Positions 15,348 through 23,452 of a stretch of 58,622 nucleotides of DNA are shown piece by piece. This DNA is from Acidobacteriaceae bacterium UBA1307. GTDB taxonomy: Bacteria > Acidobacteriota > Terriglobia > Terriglobales > Acidobacteriaceae. Every line of letters starts with the position of its first letter. Position 1 is the stretch's first letter. The position numbers were made by a program, and so were the translations under genes. The stretch lies in contig DBTV01000001.1 of NCBI GenBank assembly GCA_002307235.1, positions 1-58,622 on the forward strand, in the 5' to 3' direction. The notes under the pieces were generated by a model. That model was not told the DNA's origin, searched no databases, and saw nothing but the letters and a program-made list of their open reading frames with translations.

Positions 15348-17519
15348 CTACGCCTGCCGGCACAGAGCCGCGAGCGCCGCGCGAACCGCCTCGACCACCG
15401 GAGCCCACTGCCCCGGCTCCTGCTGCCGGTAAAGCCGCACCGTCGGGTACCAGGGCGTATCAGAGCGATTGAGCAGCCAGCGCCAGTCGGCCGTGTAGGG
15501 CAAAAGCGCCCAGGTCGGCTTGCCCAGTGCCCCGGCCAGATGCAACACCGAGGTATCGACCGAGATGACCAGATCAAGCTGCTCGATCTGCGCCGCCGTA
15601 TCGGCCATATCCTCCGTCACTTCAGAAAGATCCACGATTCTGCCGGTCGCCTGCGCCTGCCGCGCTGCCTCCTCGCCCAGTTGCAGCGAATAGAAATGGG
15701 CGCCCTCCACCTGCAACAGCGGCTCCAGCGCCGCAAGCCCCACCGTGCGAAAACGGTAGGCGTCGTGCAAAAACGTGGGATTGCCGGACCAGACCAGGCC
15801 GACCTTCACCCCCTCCCGCGCCCAGTCGATCGCGGCCGCCTTGCGCCGCGCCTCTTCTGGAACAACCAGATAGGGAACCTTGTCTGGAATCGTCTCGAGC
15901 GTCGTTCCCAGGGCCACCGGAAGACTCATCAGCGGCGCATGGACGTCGAACTCCGGCAGCGGCGCATTCTGGGCCACCACGGCGGCAACTCCGGGCAGGG
16001 CGCGGGCCATCTGCACCATGCGCGGCTGCATCTCAAGCACGACCGTGCCGCCCGCCTGTTGCACCAGCGGCAGATAGCGCAAAAACTGCAGGGTATCGCC
16101 GTAGCCCTGTTCGGCATGCAGCAGAATCCGCGCGCCGTTGAGCGGCTCGCCCTGCCATTGCGGCTGCGCAAAATCACGCTTTTGCATCGGCGCGCGCTCC
16201 CAGCGCCACTCGTAATCCTGCCAGCCGGAGCGGAAATCGCCGCGCGTCAGCGCGATCATGCCCAGATTCATCCGCACTTTGGAGATGTCGGGCTTCAATT
16301 CCTGCGCGCGCCGGTAGAACTGTTCTGCCTTATCCAGCTCATTCCGCGCGTGATAGACGACGCCGAGGTTGCACCAGGACTCGGCCAGATCTGCCCTGAG
16401 CGCCAGCGCCTCGCCAATGGCCGCCTCGGCCTCCGCATGCCGACCAAGCGACAGATATGCCAAGCCAAGATTGTTATAGGCTCCGGCATGCTCCGGTTTT
16501 CCCTTGGGAATCTGCTCGAACTCGGCCACGGCCTCGGCCGGCCGCTCGAGCGCCCGATAAAGAGAGCCCAGATTGTTGTGCGCCTCAACGAGCTTCGGGT
16601 TCAGCTCAAGCGCCATGCGGTACTGCTCGATGGCCTCTTCGCGCCGGTTCCGGGCCACCAGCAGGGTGGCCAGATTGTAATGCGCCTCGGCCGACCGCGG
16701 CCGCAGATGGAGTTCCGCCTTCCGGCAGGCCAACGCCTCTTCGAAACGCTCCTGCTTTTGCAACAGGTTGCCCAGATTGCCCCAGGCCTCGGCCAGCTCA
16801 GGCTTCAGCTTCAGCGCCTGCTGGTAGCCCTGCTCAGCCTCCTGGTCGCGCCCTTGCAGCTCGCAAAGATTGCCCAGGTTATAGTGCGTCTCGGCCAACT
16901 CCGGCTTCAGGCCCATCGCACGGCGAAAGTCCGCCTCGGCCTGCTCCAGTTGCCCCGATTGCTGGCGCAGATTGCCCAGATTGCTCCAGGCCTCGGCCAG
17001 CTCAGGCTTCAGTTGCGCGGCCGTTTGGTAGTTGTTGAGCGCCGCCGCGTTGTTGCCGCACATCTGCTGCAACAGGCCCAGATTCATCCGCACCTCGGCC
17101 ATCAGCGGATCAATGTCAATCGCCTTTTCATAACAGACAACCGCCTTGGCCAACGCGCCATGCGCCTGAAAGATGGTGCCCAGATTCGAGTAGTAGCCAG
17201 CCCGGCCCGGCCCACCGGCCATGATCGCCCGGCCGATCAACTGCAGCGCCACCTCCGTCGCGCCGCGCTCGTGGGCCACCATGCCCAACATGTGCAGGCT
17301 GTCGGCATGATGGGGGTCGATCTTCAGAATCTCTTCATAGATCTGCGACGCCTCGCGCAGATGCTTGCCCTTCTGCAGACAGAGCGCGCCCTCATAGAGC
17401 GCCCGTACGGTATTTTCCTGTTCCCGATTCAGCATGGCGGCAGGCCTCTGAAAATGCTCCGGCCCAACCAGAGGAGGCAGCATCGCCGCCTCGGTATGTA
17501 CAGCAGAGGAAGATTCCAT
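15348..17519 (-). CDS. TPR-repeat protein fused to a glycosyltransferase-like domain
   Basis: The 723-residue product has about ten 34-residue tetratricopeptide repeats (residues about 35-400), many with the near-identical core LKPELAEAWxNLGNL. They are followed by a C-terminal domain (about 430-715) with GYGDTLQFLRYLP, VGLVWSGNPTF and VISVDTSVLHLAGALGKP. That tail resembles GT9/GT41-type glycosyltransferases, where the DTSVLHLAGALG-like motif binds the nucleotide sugar; SPINDLY/OGT-like bacterial proteins share this order. It may glycosylate proteins or cell-surface glycans; the substrate is unknown. No signal peptide is seen, so it is likely cytoplasmic. Confidence 0.8.
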   Translation of the reverse strand: MESSSAVHTEAAMLPPLVGPEHFQRPAAMLNREQENTVRALYEGALCLQKGKHLREASQIYEEILKIDPHHADSLHMLGMVAHERGATEVALQLIGRAIMAGGPGRAGYYSNLGTIFQAHGALAKAVVCYEKAIDIDPLMAEVRMNLGLLQQMCGNNAAALNNYQTAAQLKPELAEAWSNLGNLRQQSGQLEQAEADFRRAMGLKPELAETHYNLGNLCELQGRDQEAEQGYQQALKLKPELAEAWGNLGNLLQKQERFEEALACRKAELHLRPRSAEAHYNLATLLVARNRREEAIEQYRMALELNPKLVEAHNNLGSLYRALERPAEAVAEFEQIPKGKPEHAGAYNNLGLAYLSLGRHAEAEAAIGEALALRADLAESWCNLGVVYHARNELDKAEQFYRRAQELKPDISKVRMNLGMIALTRGDFRSGWQDYEWRWERAPMQKRDFAQPQWQGEPLNGARILLHAEQGYGDTLQFLRYLPLVQQAGGTVVLEMQPRMVQMARALPGVAAVVAQNAPLPEFDVHAPLMSLPVALGTTLETIPDKVPYLVVPEEARRKAAAIDWAREGVKVGLVWSGNPTFLHDAYRFRTVGLAALEPLLQVEGAHFYSLQLGEEAARQAQATGRIVDLSEVTEDMADTAAQIEQLDLVISVDTSVLHLAGALGKPTWALLPYTADWRWLLNRSDTPWYPTVRLYRQQEPGQWAPVVEAVRAALAALCRQA

Positions 17520-17588
17520 AGGCCGAGCTTAGCCGCGGCTGGCGACGAAGTTTAGCAAAACTTTATCTTGAATTTGCCCGAGAAGAAG

Positions 17589-17616
17589 GGAAAAATCCCG
17601 ATCCGAGGTTTTCCCG
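17589..17616 (-). terminator. Possible weak terminator after the UvrC-like gene
   Basis: GGGAAAA and TTTTCCC flank a 14-base interval just past the stop of the UvrC-like gene. The stem is AT-rich and short, so termination is uncertain. The rest of the 99-base gap to the TPR gene shows nothing else. Confidence 0.35.
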
Positions 17617-17618
17617 AT

Positions 17619-18926
17619 TCAGGCAGTCGCAAAGGCCTTGGCCGCCACTCGTCCAATGCCGCGCAGAATCGCCTTCTCCGGCCACTGCCCGTCTTCGTTG
17701 AGGAAAAAGATCTCGCCCACGCGCCGCGCCTCGGGCCGGTAATACCAGCGTTTGAGCAGCGCCAGATGCCCCTGCCGCTCGACGGCAGTGGCCGCCTCCG
17801 CCGAGGTCAACGCGGCCAGCACAGCCTCCAGCCGTTCCACCAGCACATCCCGCGCTATTTTCTTCTCTGCCCGCAGGACGTTCGTCTCTAGCCCCTGGTC
17901 ACCAGCCCCCAGCAGTCCCTGGTCCCTCGTCCCTGGTCCCTGGTCCCTCAGTCCCTGCTCCTCCGGCACTGGCACAATCGCCACCGGATGTACAAACAGC
18001 GAGGTGGAGCCGGACTGCTCATTCTGGATGCGCATGCCGAAGGTGGAAAAGCCGACCGGCCCACGCAGGCGGCCCTGATCGAAGAGGAAGACGGCGACCT
18101 CGCCCGGTGTGGCAGAGGCCTGCAAGACGACGGCGCGCAGCCGGTCCAAAGGTTGCACCAGCTCCGGTGCCAGCGCGCGGACGGCTTCGACCCGCTGCAC
18201 CTGCTCATGCAACGCGGCGGCACGCTCAAACTCCAGATCTTCGCTGGCCGCCTCGCGTGCGGCGCGCAAGGGCACCAGTTGGCTTTCGCCGCGCGTCGAC
18301 AAAAACTGCTCGACGGCCTGCGACTCCTCCGCATACCGCTCGTCGGTGCAGCCACCAAAGCAGGGCGCGAGGCATTTTTTCATCTCAGAGTAGACGCAGC
18401 CGGGGTGCTTTGGATCGGGCTCCAGCTCCTCCGTGCAGCGGCGCAGCAGAAACAGCTTCAGCGTCTCGTCAACGAAGCGTTCGGCACGGTCGCGACTCGC
18501 GAAGGGCCCGTAGAACCAGCCTGCCTCGCGCGCACCCGGCCGCGTAGTGAGGCTCACGCGCGGATAACGGTTCGAGCCCATGAAACGCACGAAGGTCGGC
18601 GCGCCCAAGTGCATCCGCTTGAGCGCCCGCTCCCCGCCGAAGACCTCGACCAAGAGAGAAAACTGCGCCAGCAGCGATTCGAACTCCGAGCCGGTCGCCA
18701 GCCACGCGATGCGGCGCACGCGCCCCGCCAGTTGCAGCCGTCGCGGATGCTTTGCCGAGGGCACCAGCAACCGCTCAAGCCGCGCGCGCAGATTCGGCGT
18801 GCGGCCCACATACGGCTCGTCCTTGGCCTCGGCTCCGTAGAGCGCGAAGACGGCGGGAACCACCGGCAACGCCGCCAGCGTCGCCCGTGCCTCATCGGGA
18901 TGGAATGCGATCTCTTGCAATAGCAA
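17619..18926 (-). CDS. UvrC/Cho-like GIY-YIG nuclease, short form with in-frame heptamer array
   Basis: The 435-residue product matches the N-terminal half of UvrC. There is a degenerate GIY-YIG region (VFALYGAEAKDEPYVGRTPNLRARL, residues about 28-53), the four-cysteine segment (RRCTEELEP and GCVYSEMKKCLAPCFGGC) that in UvrC holds an Fe-S cluster, and a UVR motif (ASEDLEFERAAALHEQVQ). The C-terminal RNase-H-like nuclease and HhH domains of UvrC are missing, so it could make only the 3' incision, like Cho. Residues about 322-348 (EQGLRDQGPGTRDQG onward) are encoded by a heptamer repeat array. The start appears to be TTG 18926 with GAGGA five bases upstream; TTG 18920 is the alternative. Confidence 0.75.
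   Translation of the reverse strand: MLLQEIAFHPDEARATLAALPVVPAVFALYGAEAKDEPYVGRTPNLRARLERLLVPSAKHPRRLQLAGRVRRIAWLATGSEFESLLAQFSLLVEVFGGERALKRMHLGAPTFVRFMGSNRYPRVSLTTRPGAREAGWFYGPFASRDRAERFVDETLKLFLLRRCTEELEPDPKHPGCVYSEMKKCLAPCFGGCTDERYAEESQAVEQFLSTRGESQLVPLRAAREAASEDLEFERAAALHEQVQRVEAVRALAPELVQPLDRLRAVVLQASATPGEVAVFLFDQGRLRGPVGFSTFGMRIQNEQSGSTSLFVHPVAIVPVPEEQGLRDQGPGTRDQGLLGAGDQGLETNVLRAEKKIARDVLVERLEAVLAALTSAEAATAVERQGHLALLKRWYYRPEARRVGEIFFLNEDGQWPEKAILRGIGRVAAKAFATA
17881..17964. repeat. Heptanucleotide array inside the UvrC-like coding region
   Basis: Read on the plus strand, units such as GTCTCTA, GCCCCTG, GTCACCA and then repeated GTCCCTN follow one another with a 7-base period and two small slips. 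In the coding (minus) frame this gives a Gln-Gly-Arg-Asp-rich stretch. It shares its words with the element at 27049-27184. Confidence 0.75.
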
Positions 18927-18931
18927 TGATT

Positions 18932-19043
18932 CCTCTAGGGGCTAGGTGCTAAGTGCTAGGTGCTAGGGGCTAAGAGCTAGAGGCTAGAGGCCAAAAGCTA
19001 ATAAAGCACCAGCACCTAGAACCTCGTTCCAAGAACCTCGTTC
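18932..19043. repeat. Inverted heptanucleotide repeat filling the UvrC-like/pmbA gap
   Basis: From about 18937 at least eight consecutive 7-mers (TAGGTGC, TAAGTGC, TAGGGGC, TAAGAGC, TAGAGGC and so on) form the left arm. The right arm (about 19007-19046) has GCACCTA, GAACCTC and GTTCCTA. CTAGGTGCT and AGCACCTAG in the two arms are complementary. The element covers virtually the whole gap and supplies the pmbA TAG stop (19044-19046), while its left edge abuts the Shine-Dalgarno of the UvrC-like gene. Confidence 0.8.
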
Positions 19044-20432
19044 CTACTCCCCGGCCACCGTCATGCCGTCGATGCGGATCGTCGGCGCGGCCACCGCGCC
19101 ACGGAAGACCAGATCGTTGCCGACGGCGGTGATCTCCTTGAGCATCTCCTTGAGATTGCCCGCGATGGTGACCTGCTCGACGGCGTGGGTCAGCGCGCCT
19201 TTTTCGATCCACAGCCCGGTCGCGCCCTGCGAATAATCGCCGGTCACGGCGTTGACGCCGAAGCCCATCAGCCCCGTCACATACAGGCCCGCGTCGATGT
19301 CTTTGAGAATCTCCTCCGGGCTCAGCGTGCCCGGTTCAAGATAAAAATTGCCGAAGCCGACGCCGGGCGCGCCAGCGAGGCCGCGTGAGGCGTTGTGCGT
19401 CGAAACCATGCCGAGCTTGCGCGCCGTGTAGGTGTTCAACAGATAGCGCTTCAGCACGCCGTTTTCCACCACCACCGTGCGCTGCGAGGGCAGGCCTTCG
19501 CCGTCGAAGGCCGAGGTGCCGAAGCCGCCCACGCCAGTCGGCAGCATCATCAGATGATCGTCAATGATGGTGAGGTTCGGCGCGGCAATCTGCTCGCCGA
19601 GCTTGCCCGCCAAAAACGATGCGCCGCGCCAGATAGCGTCGCCCGAGGCCGCCTCGAAGACCGCGCCAATCAAGGACCGCGCCACCTCCGGCGCAAAGAC
19701 CACCGGTGCCTGTTGCGTCTTCACGCGCCGCGCGCCGAGCTTGCGCAACGCACGCCGCGCAGCCTCTTCGCCGACCGACTCGGGCGATTCGAGATCACCG
19801 ATCCGCCGCGCGCTCGACCACCAGCCATCGCGCTGCATCGCGCCATTTACATCCACAGCCAGCGGAGCCGCCGCCACCCCCGCGTAGCTCGACCGCGAGT
19901 GCCCACGGAAGCCGCGCGAGTTCACCAGAACCTTGCGCCCCGTCGCAGCCTCAAAGCTGCCGCCATCGGAGTTGGTAATGCGCGCATCAAAGGCCAGCGC
20001 TGCAGCCTCGGCCCGCCGCGCCCACTCGATCCGTTCCTTGCCTTCGAGCGAATAAACGTCGTCGTAATAGAGGTGCAAGTCGTCGGCAACCGCGCCGAAC
20101 TCGCCGGCCTCGGCCAGCCCCGCGCAGGGGTCCTCTTCGGTGACCTTGGCCAGCGCCACGGCGCCTTCCACCAGCGTCTTCAACCCGTCAGCCGACAGAT
20201 CGCTCGTCGAGGTCGAGGCCGAACGCTTGCCGAAGTAGACGCGCAGCCCCAGCGCGCGCGAGCCGGACTCCTTCAGCGTCTCCACCTCGCCCATGCGCAC
20301 ATTCACGCTGAACTCGTCACCCTCGCGGCCGACCGCCTCGGCGTCGGTGGCTCCCGCCTTCATCGCCTGCTCGACCGCCCCGGCCGCCAGCTCTTCCAGA
20401 TGCTTCGCTTGCTCGTCCCGCTCAATTCCCAT
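19044..20432 (-). CDS. pmbA: TldE/PmbA-family metalloprotease subunit
   Basis: TldE pairs with TldD to form a zinc protease that degrades unfolded peptides and matures some modified peptides. The 462-residue product has PmbA hallmarks: VRMGEVETLKESGSRALGLRVYFGKRSAS near the N-terminus, LVNSRGFRGHSR, and the C-terminal FDGEGLPSQRTVVVENGVLK and GLMGFGVNAVTGDYSQGA. It lacks the HExxxH zinc motif of TldD, as expected for the TldE partner. No tldD is in this window; it may lie elsewhere. The stop codon is within the heptamer repeat. Confidence 0.9.
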   Translation of the reverse strand: MGIERDEQAKHLEELAAGAVEQAMKAGATDAEAVGREGDEFSVNVRMGEVETLKESGSRALGLRVYFGKRSASTSTSDLSADGLKTLVEGAVALAKVTEEDPCAGLAEAGEFGAVADDLHLYYDDVYSLEGKERIEWARRAEAAALAFDARITNSDGGSFEAATGRKVLVNSRGFRGHSRSSYAGVAAAPLAVDVNGAMQRDGWWSSARRIGDLESPESVGEEAARRALRKLGARRVKTQQAPVVFAPEVARSLIGAVFEAASGDAIWRGASFLAGKLGEQIAAPNLTIIDDHLMMLPTGVGGFGTSAFDGEGLPSQRTVVVENGVLKRYLLNTYTARKLGMVSTHNASRGLAGAPGVGFGNFYLEPGTLSPEEILKDIDAGLYVTGLMGFGVNAVTGDYSQGATGLWIEKGALTHAVEQVTIAGNLKEMLKEITAVGNDLVFRGAVAAPTIRIDGMTVAGE

Positions 20433-20493
20433 GCGTCCACACTACCAAACCGGGGGCATGACAGGCACAGCATGGACCGCGCCGCAGCCCCGT

Positions 20494-20499
20494 TATACT
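20494..20499 (+). promoter_or_regulatory. Possible -10 element (TATACT) for the methyltransferase gene
   Basis: TATACT lies in the divergent gap between pmbA and the methyltransferase gene. It would place the transcript start near 20506, just upstream of where methyltransferase-like coding begins. No -35 match is clear. Confidence 0.3.
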
Positions 20500-20533
20500 G
20501 TCGTCTTGTCCCAGTCAGCATTGGCGAGACCGG

Positions 20534-21199
20534 CTGAGGTCTCCACGATTCCTGCATCGCGCCGCGTGGCAGCAGGCCGACCAGCTAGGTCGGCAACGGC
20601 ATCTGCCGCTGCATCGCGCCCCTGAAAAGAACTGGGATCACCTCGCCGCGGTCTACGCCATTCTCCGCACCTTCCCGAAGACGGCGGCCATCTTCGATGC
20701 CGGCGCGGAGCTTTATAGCAACGTGCTGCCAGCGCTGTTTGCCTGCGGCTATCGCAACCTCTACGGCATGAATCTCGCCTTCACCCGCGCGGCGCGGCGC
20801 GGTCCGATCCGCTACCTGCCCGGCGACATCACGCGCACCGGCTTTGCCGACGCCAGCTTCGACGCCATCACCTGCATGAGCGTCATCGAACACGGCGTGC
20901 CGCTCGAGCCCTACTTTCGCGAGAGCCTCCGCATCCTCAAGCCGGGCGGGCTACTGATCACCTCGACCGACTACTACCCGACGCCCATCGACACGGCGGG
21001 CAAGCTCGCCTATGGCGCGCCCATCAAAATTTTCACGCAAGAAGACGTGCAGGCGATGGTGGCCCTCGCCACCGCGATGGGCTTTGAGACCACCGGCCCC
21101 ATCGACTTTGCCTGCGACGAGCCTTCGGTGCGCTGGGAAAACTATCGGCTCGACTTCAGCTTTCTGGTCTTTACACTGCGCAAGCCCGCGCGCGCATAA
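20534..21199 (+). CDS. SAM-dependent methyltransferase (class I), start codon uncertain
   Basis: The frame encodes a small class I methyltransferase. It has the SAM-binding motif TAAIFDAGAELYSNVLPAL, an acidic loop, the strand DASFDAITCMSVIEHGVP (methyltransferase motif with VIEHG), LRILKPGGLLITSTDY and a C-terminal beta hairpin. The motif I region lies upstream of the first ordinary in-frame start (GTG 20723). The frame is open back to 20462 but holds no ATG, GTG or TTG between there and 20723. Coding character begins around 20522-20534, so either a CTG (20534 is one candidate) is used, or the true start was lost. The substrate is unknown; it stands divergent to pmbA. Confidence 0.6.
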   Translation: MRSPRFLHRAAWQQADQLGRQRHLPLHRAPEKNWDHLAAVYAILRTFPKTAAIFDAGAELYSNVLPALFACGYRNLYGMNLAFTRAARRGPIRYLPGDITRTGFADASFDAITCMSVIEHGVPLEPYFRESLRILKPGGLLITSTDYYPTPIDTAGKLAYGAPIKIFTQEDVQAMVALATAMGFETTGPIDFACDEPSVRWENYRLDFSFLVFTLRKPARA

Positions 21200-21204
21200 A
21201 GCGA

Positions 21205-22146
21205 CTACTCGCTGACCGGCAGAAGGCCCGCCGCGCGGCTGGCCTTCACGTCGCGCATGGGCGGCTCGCCGAAGAAGCGACGATATTCGCGGCTGAACTG
21301 GCTGGCGCTTTCGTAGCCGACCTCGAAGGCGGCGCTGGCCGCGTCGAGCCCTTCGTGCAACATGCGTTCGCGCGCCACATGCAGCCGCAACTGCTTTTGA
21401 TATTGCAGCGGACTCATCGCCGTCAGCGAGCGAAAGTGATGATGCAACGTCGAGACGCCCATCCGCGCCATCTCCGCCAGCTCTTCAACGCGCAGCGGCT
21501 TGGCATAGTTGGCGCGCAGCCATGTGACCACCTTCGCGGTGCGGTTGCTCTGCTCGCCGAGCGTGGCAATGGCGCGCAGATACTTGCCCTGCGGCGTATG
21601 CAACACGCGATAGAGAATCTCCTGCTGCAGAAGTCGCCCGAGGAAGTCCACTTCCCCAGGCGCATCGAGCAGGTCCACCAGACGCCCGCAGGCATCGAGC
21701 ATCTCTGCCGTCGTTACGCCGACAGCCATGCCGCGCGCCTCCACCGGGTCCGAGGCTGTCGGCATCTCCTGCTCGCTCAGAATGCGGCGCACCTCGGCCA
21801 GATCAATGCGCAGCAGCAGACCCAGAATCGGTTCTTTTTTTGACGCGGAAACCACTTGACTAACGACCGGCACGTCGATTGTATTCAGCAAGAAGCTCGT
21901 GCCGTCGCAGAGATAGCTGAGCGTGCCAATATTAATTCTCTTCTTGCCCTGCACAAAGACGATCAGCCGAGGCTCATAAGCAGCGCTGACGCAAACCGTC
22001 GGATCCGTGCGCCGATAGAGCATTAGGCCGGGAACGCGCGTTTCTACTACGCCTTCCTCGTGCATGCGGTCGGTAATCTTCCGCACCAGAGCCGTTCGTA
22101 ACGCCGCTGCCTTGGTCGGATATTTTGCTGCATTCGTCTGCGCCAT
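21205..22146 (-). CDS. AraC-family transcriptional regulator
   Basis: The 313-residue protein has an N-terminal cupin-like AraC_N domain (about 15-200, with PGLMLYRRTDPTVCVSAAYEPRLIVFVQGKK) and a C-terminal pair of helix-turn-helix motifs (about 215-300: PLRVEELAEMARMGVSTLHHHFRSLTAMSP and AAFEVGYESASQFSREYRRFFG). It is divergent from an aldo/keto reductase gene, which it probably regulates; this AraC-AKR pairing is common in proteobacteria and acidobacteria. ATG 22146 is used, with GGAAGC upstream; a longer frame to 22230 lacks support. Confidence 0.88.
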   Translation of the reverse strand: MAQTNAAKYPTKAAALRTALVRKITDRMHEEGVVETRVPGLMLYRRTDPTVCVSAAYEPRLIVFVQGKKRINIGTLSYLCDGTSFLLNTIDVPVVSQVVSASKKEPILGLLLRIDLAEVRRILSEQEMPTASDPVEARGMAVGVTTAEMLDACGRLVDLLDAPGEVDFLGRLLQQEILYRVLHTPQGKYLRAIATLGEQSNRTAKVVTWLRANYAKPLRVEELAEMARMGVSTLHHHFRSLTAMSPLQYQKQLRLHVARERMLHEGLDAASAAFEVGYESASQFSREYRRFFGEPPMRDVKASRAAGLLPVSE

Positions 22147-22374
22147 TGCTCTGCTTCCTTTCAGGATGACGTTACCCCAGATCCGTGGAAGATCCAACAG
22201 AAAAGATCGGCGTGCGACAGAAACAGGCAATCAATCGGCAGAATCGGGATACCGTCGTGCTTGCATGCGGGCTTACGCTGAACAGGTAGAAAAGCGCGGA
22301 ACGTTCCTCACTCTTGCGGCTTCCCTTCTGCGCTTGCACCCATAAGCGAGGCAGTTTTCGAAAGGATCAGAACA
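22147..22374. promoter_or_regulatory. Divergent promoter region, araC-type regulator / aldo-keto reductase
   Basis: This 228-base gap between divergent genes must hold both promoters and probably the regulator's binding sites. I see no clear -10/-35 pair or long palindrome. AGGATCAGAACA precedes the reductase ATG as a ribosome binding site. Confidence 0.35.
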
Positions 22375-23370
22375 ATGCAAAAACGCACACTCGGAAAAAG
22401 CACTCTCGAAGTCTCCGCGCTCGGCCTTGGCTGCATGGGCATGAGCTTCTCCTACGGAGCGCCGCACGATGAGGGCGAGATGGTTCGGCTCATCCACAAA
22501 GCCGTCGATCTGGGCGTCTCCCTCTTCGACACCGCCGAGGTCTACGGCCCGTTCACCAACGAGCGGCTGCTGGGCAAAGCACTCGCACCCCTGCGCAACA
22601 AGGTGAAGATCGCCACCAAATTCGGCTTCAACCTGAAGCCCGACGGCAGCCCCGGCTGGCAGGGTTTGAACAGCCGCCCCGAGCACATCAGGCAGGTCGC
22701 CGAGACCTCGCTCAAGCGCCTCAACACCGATCACATCGACCTGCTCTATCAGCATCGCGTCGACCCCGCAGTGCCCATTGAAGAGGTCGCCGGAGCGGTC
22801 AAGGATCTGATCGCCGAGGGCAAGGTTCTGCACTTCGGACTCTCCGAGGCCTCCGTCCGTACCATCCGCCGCGCACACGCCGTGCAGCCCGTCACGGCGC
22901 TGCAAAGCGAGTACTCGATCTGGTGGCGCGAGGTGGAAGCCGAGATTTTGCCTACGCTCGAAGAACTCGGCATCGGCCTGGTTCCCTACAGCCCACTTGG
23001 TCGCGGTTTTCTGACGGGAAAACTCTCCGCCGATACGCAATTCGCGAGCACCGACTTCCGCAGTTCCCTGCCGCGCTTCGCACCCGAGGCGCTCAAGGCG
23101 AATCAGGCGCTCATCGATCTGCTCAACGTCATCGCCAAAAAGAAAAACGCCACAACCGCGCAGATTGCGCTGGCATGGCTGCTGGCGCAGAAGCCATGGA
23201 TCGTGCCGATTCCCGGCACCACCAAAGTCGAACGGCTCGAAGAAAATCTCGGCGCCATCGCGCTCGAGCTTTCCGCCGACGATGTGCGCGAGATCAACAA
23301 TGCCGCGGACAAGATCGCCGTCAAGGGCGCGCGCTATCCCGAGCCGGTTGAAAAGCTGATCGACCGCTAA
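22375..23370 (+). CDS. Aldo/keto reductase
   Basis: The 331-residue NADPH-dependent TIM-barrel oxidoreductase shows the catalytic tetrad: Asp and Tyr in LFDTAEVYGPFTNE, Lys in IATKFGF and His in LLYQHRVDP. The cofactor-binding C-terminus contains WIVPIPGTTKVERLEENLGA. It begins MQKRTLGKSTLEVSALGLGCMGM, the pattern of the YakC/AKR13-like group that reduces small aldehydes. The physiological substrate is not evident. The gene is divergent to the AraC-type regulator and followed by a strong terminator. Confidence 0.92.
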   Translation: MQKRTLGKSTLEVSALGLGCMGMSFSYGAPHDEGEMVRLIHKAVDLGVSLFDTAEVYGPFTNERLLGKALAPLRNKVKIATKFGFNLKPDGSPGWQGLNSRPEHIRQVAETSLKRLNTDHIDLLYQHRVDPAVPIEEVAGAVKDLIAEGKVLHFGLSEASVRTIRRAHAVQPVTALQSEYSIWWREVEAEILPTLEELGIGLVPYSPLGRGFLTGKLSADTQFASTDFRSSLPRFAPEALKANQALIDLLNVIAKKKNATTAQIALAWLLAQKPWIVPIPGTTKVERLEENLGAIALELSADDVREINNAADKIAVKGARYPEPVEKLIDR

Positions 23371-23389
23371 ACACCGCGCCAGCTCATGC

Positions 23390-23433
23390 AGCAACAGAAA
23401 AACCCCGGCCGCATCCGGGGTTTTTCTGTTGCT
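23390..23433. terminator. Strong bidirectional terminator
   Basis: A perfect 19-bp stem (23390-23408 with 23415-23433) around a 6-base loop, with A and T runs inside the stem, lies between the convergent aldo/keto reductase and ald genes. Confidence 0.9.
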
Positions 23434-23452
23434 CTTTCGTGCGACAAAAAGG

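Noticed and set aside
14676..17555. A 959-codon plus-strand frame opposite rpe and the TPR gene.
   Set aside because: Antisense to two well-supported genes; its internal repeats are the mirror of the TPR repeats.
17619..18926. Full-length UvrC or a pseudogene fragment of it.
   Set aside because: The frame is intact with a plausible start and stop and the domain content matches the shorter Cho-like proteins, so truncation by mutation is not needed to explain it.
18932..19043. CRISPR array.
   Set aside because: The repeats are 7 bases, degenerate and contiguous, with no spacers of constant length and no cas genes.
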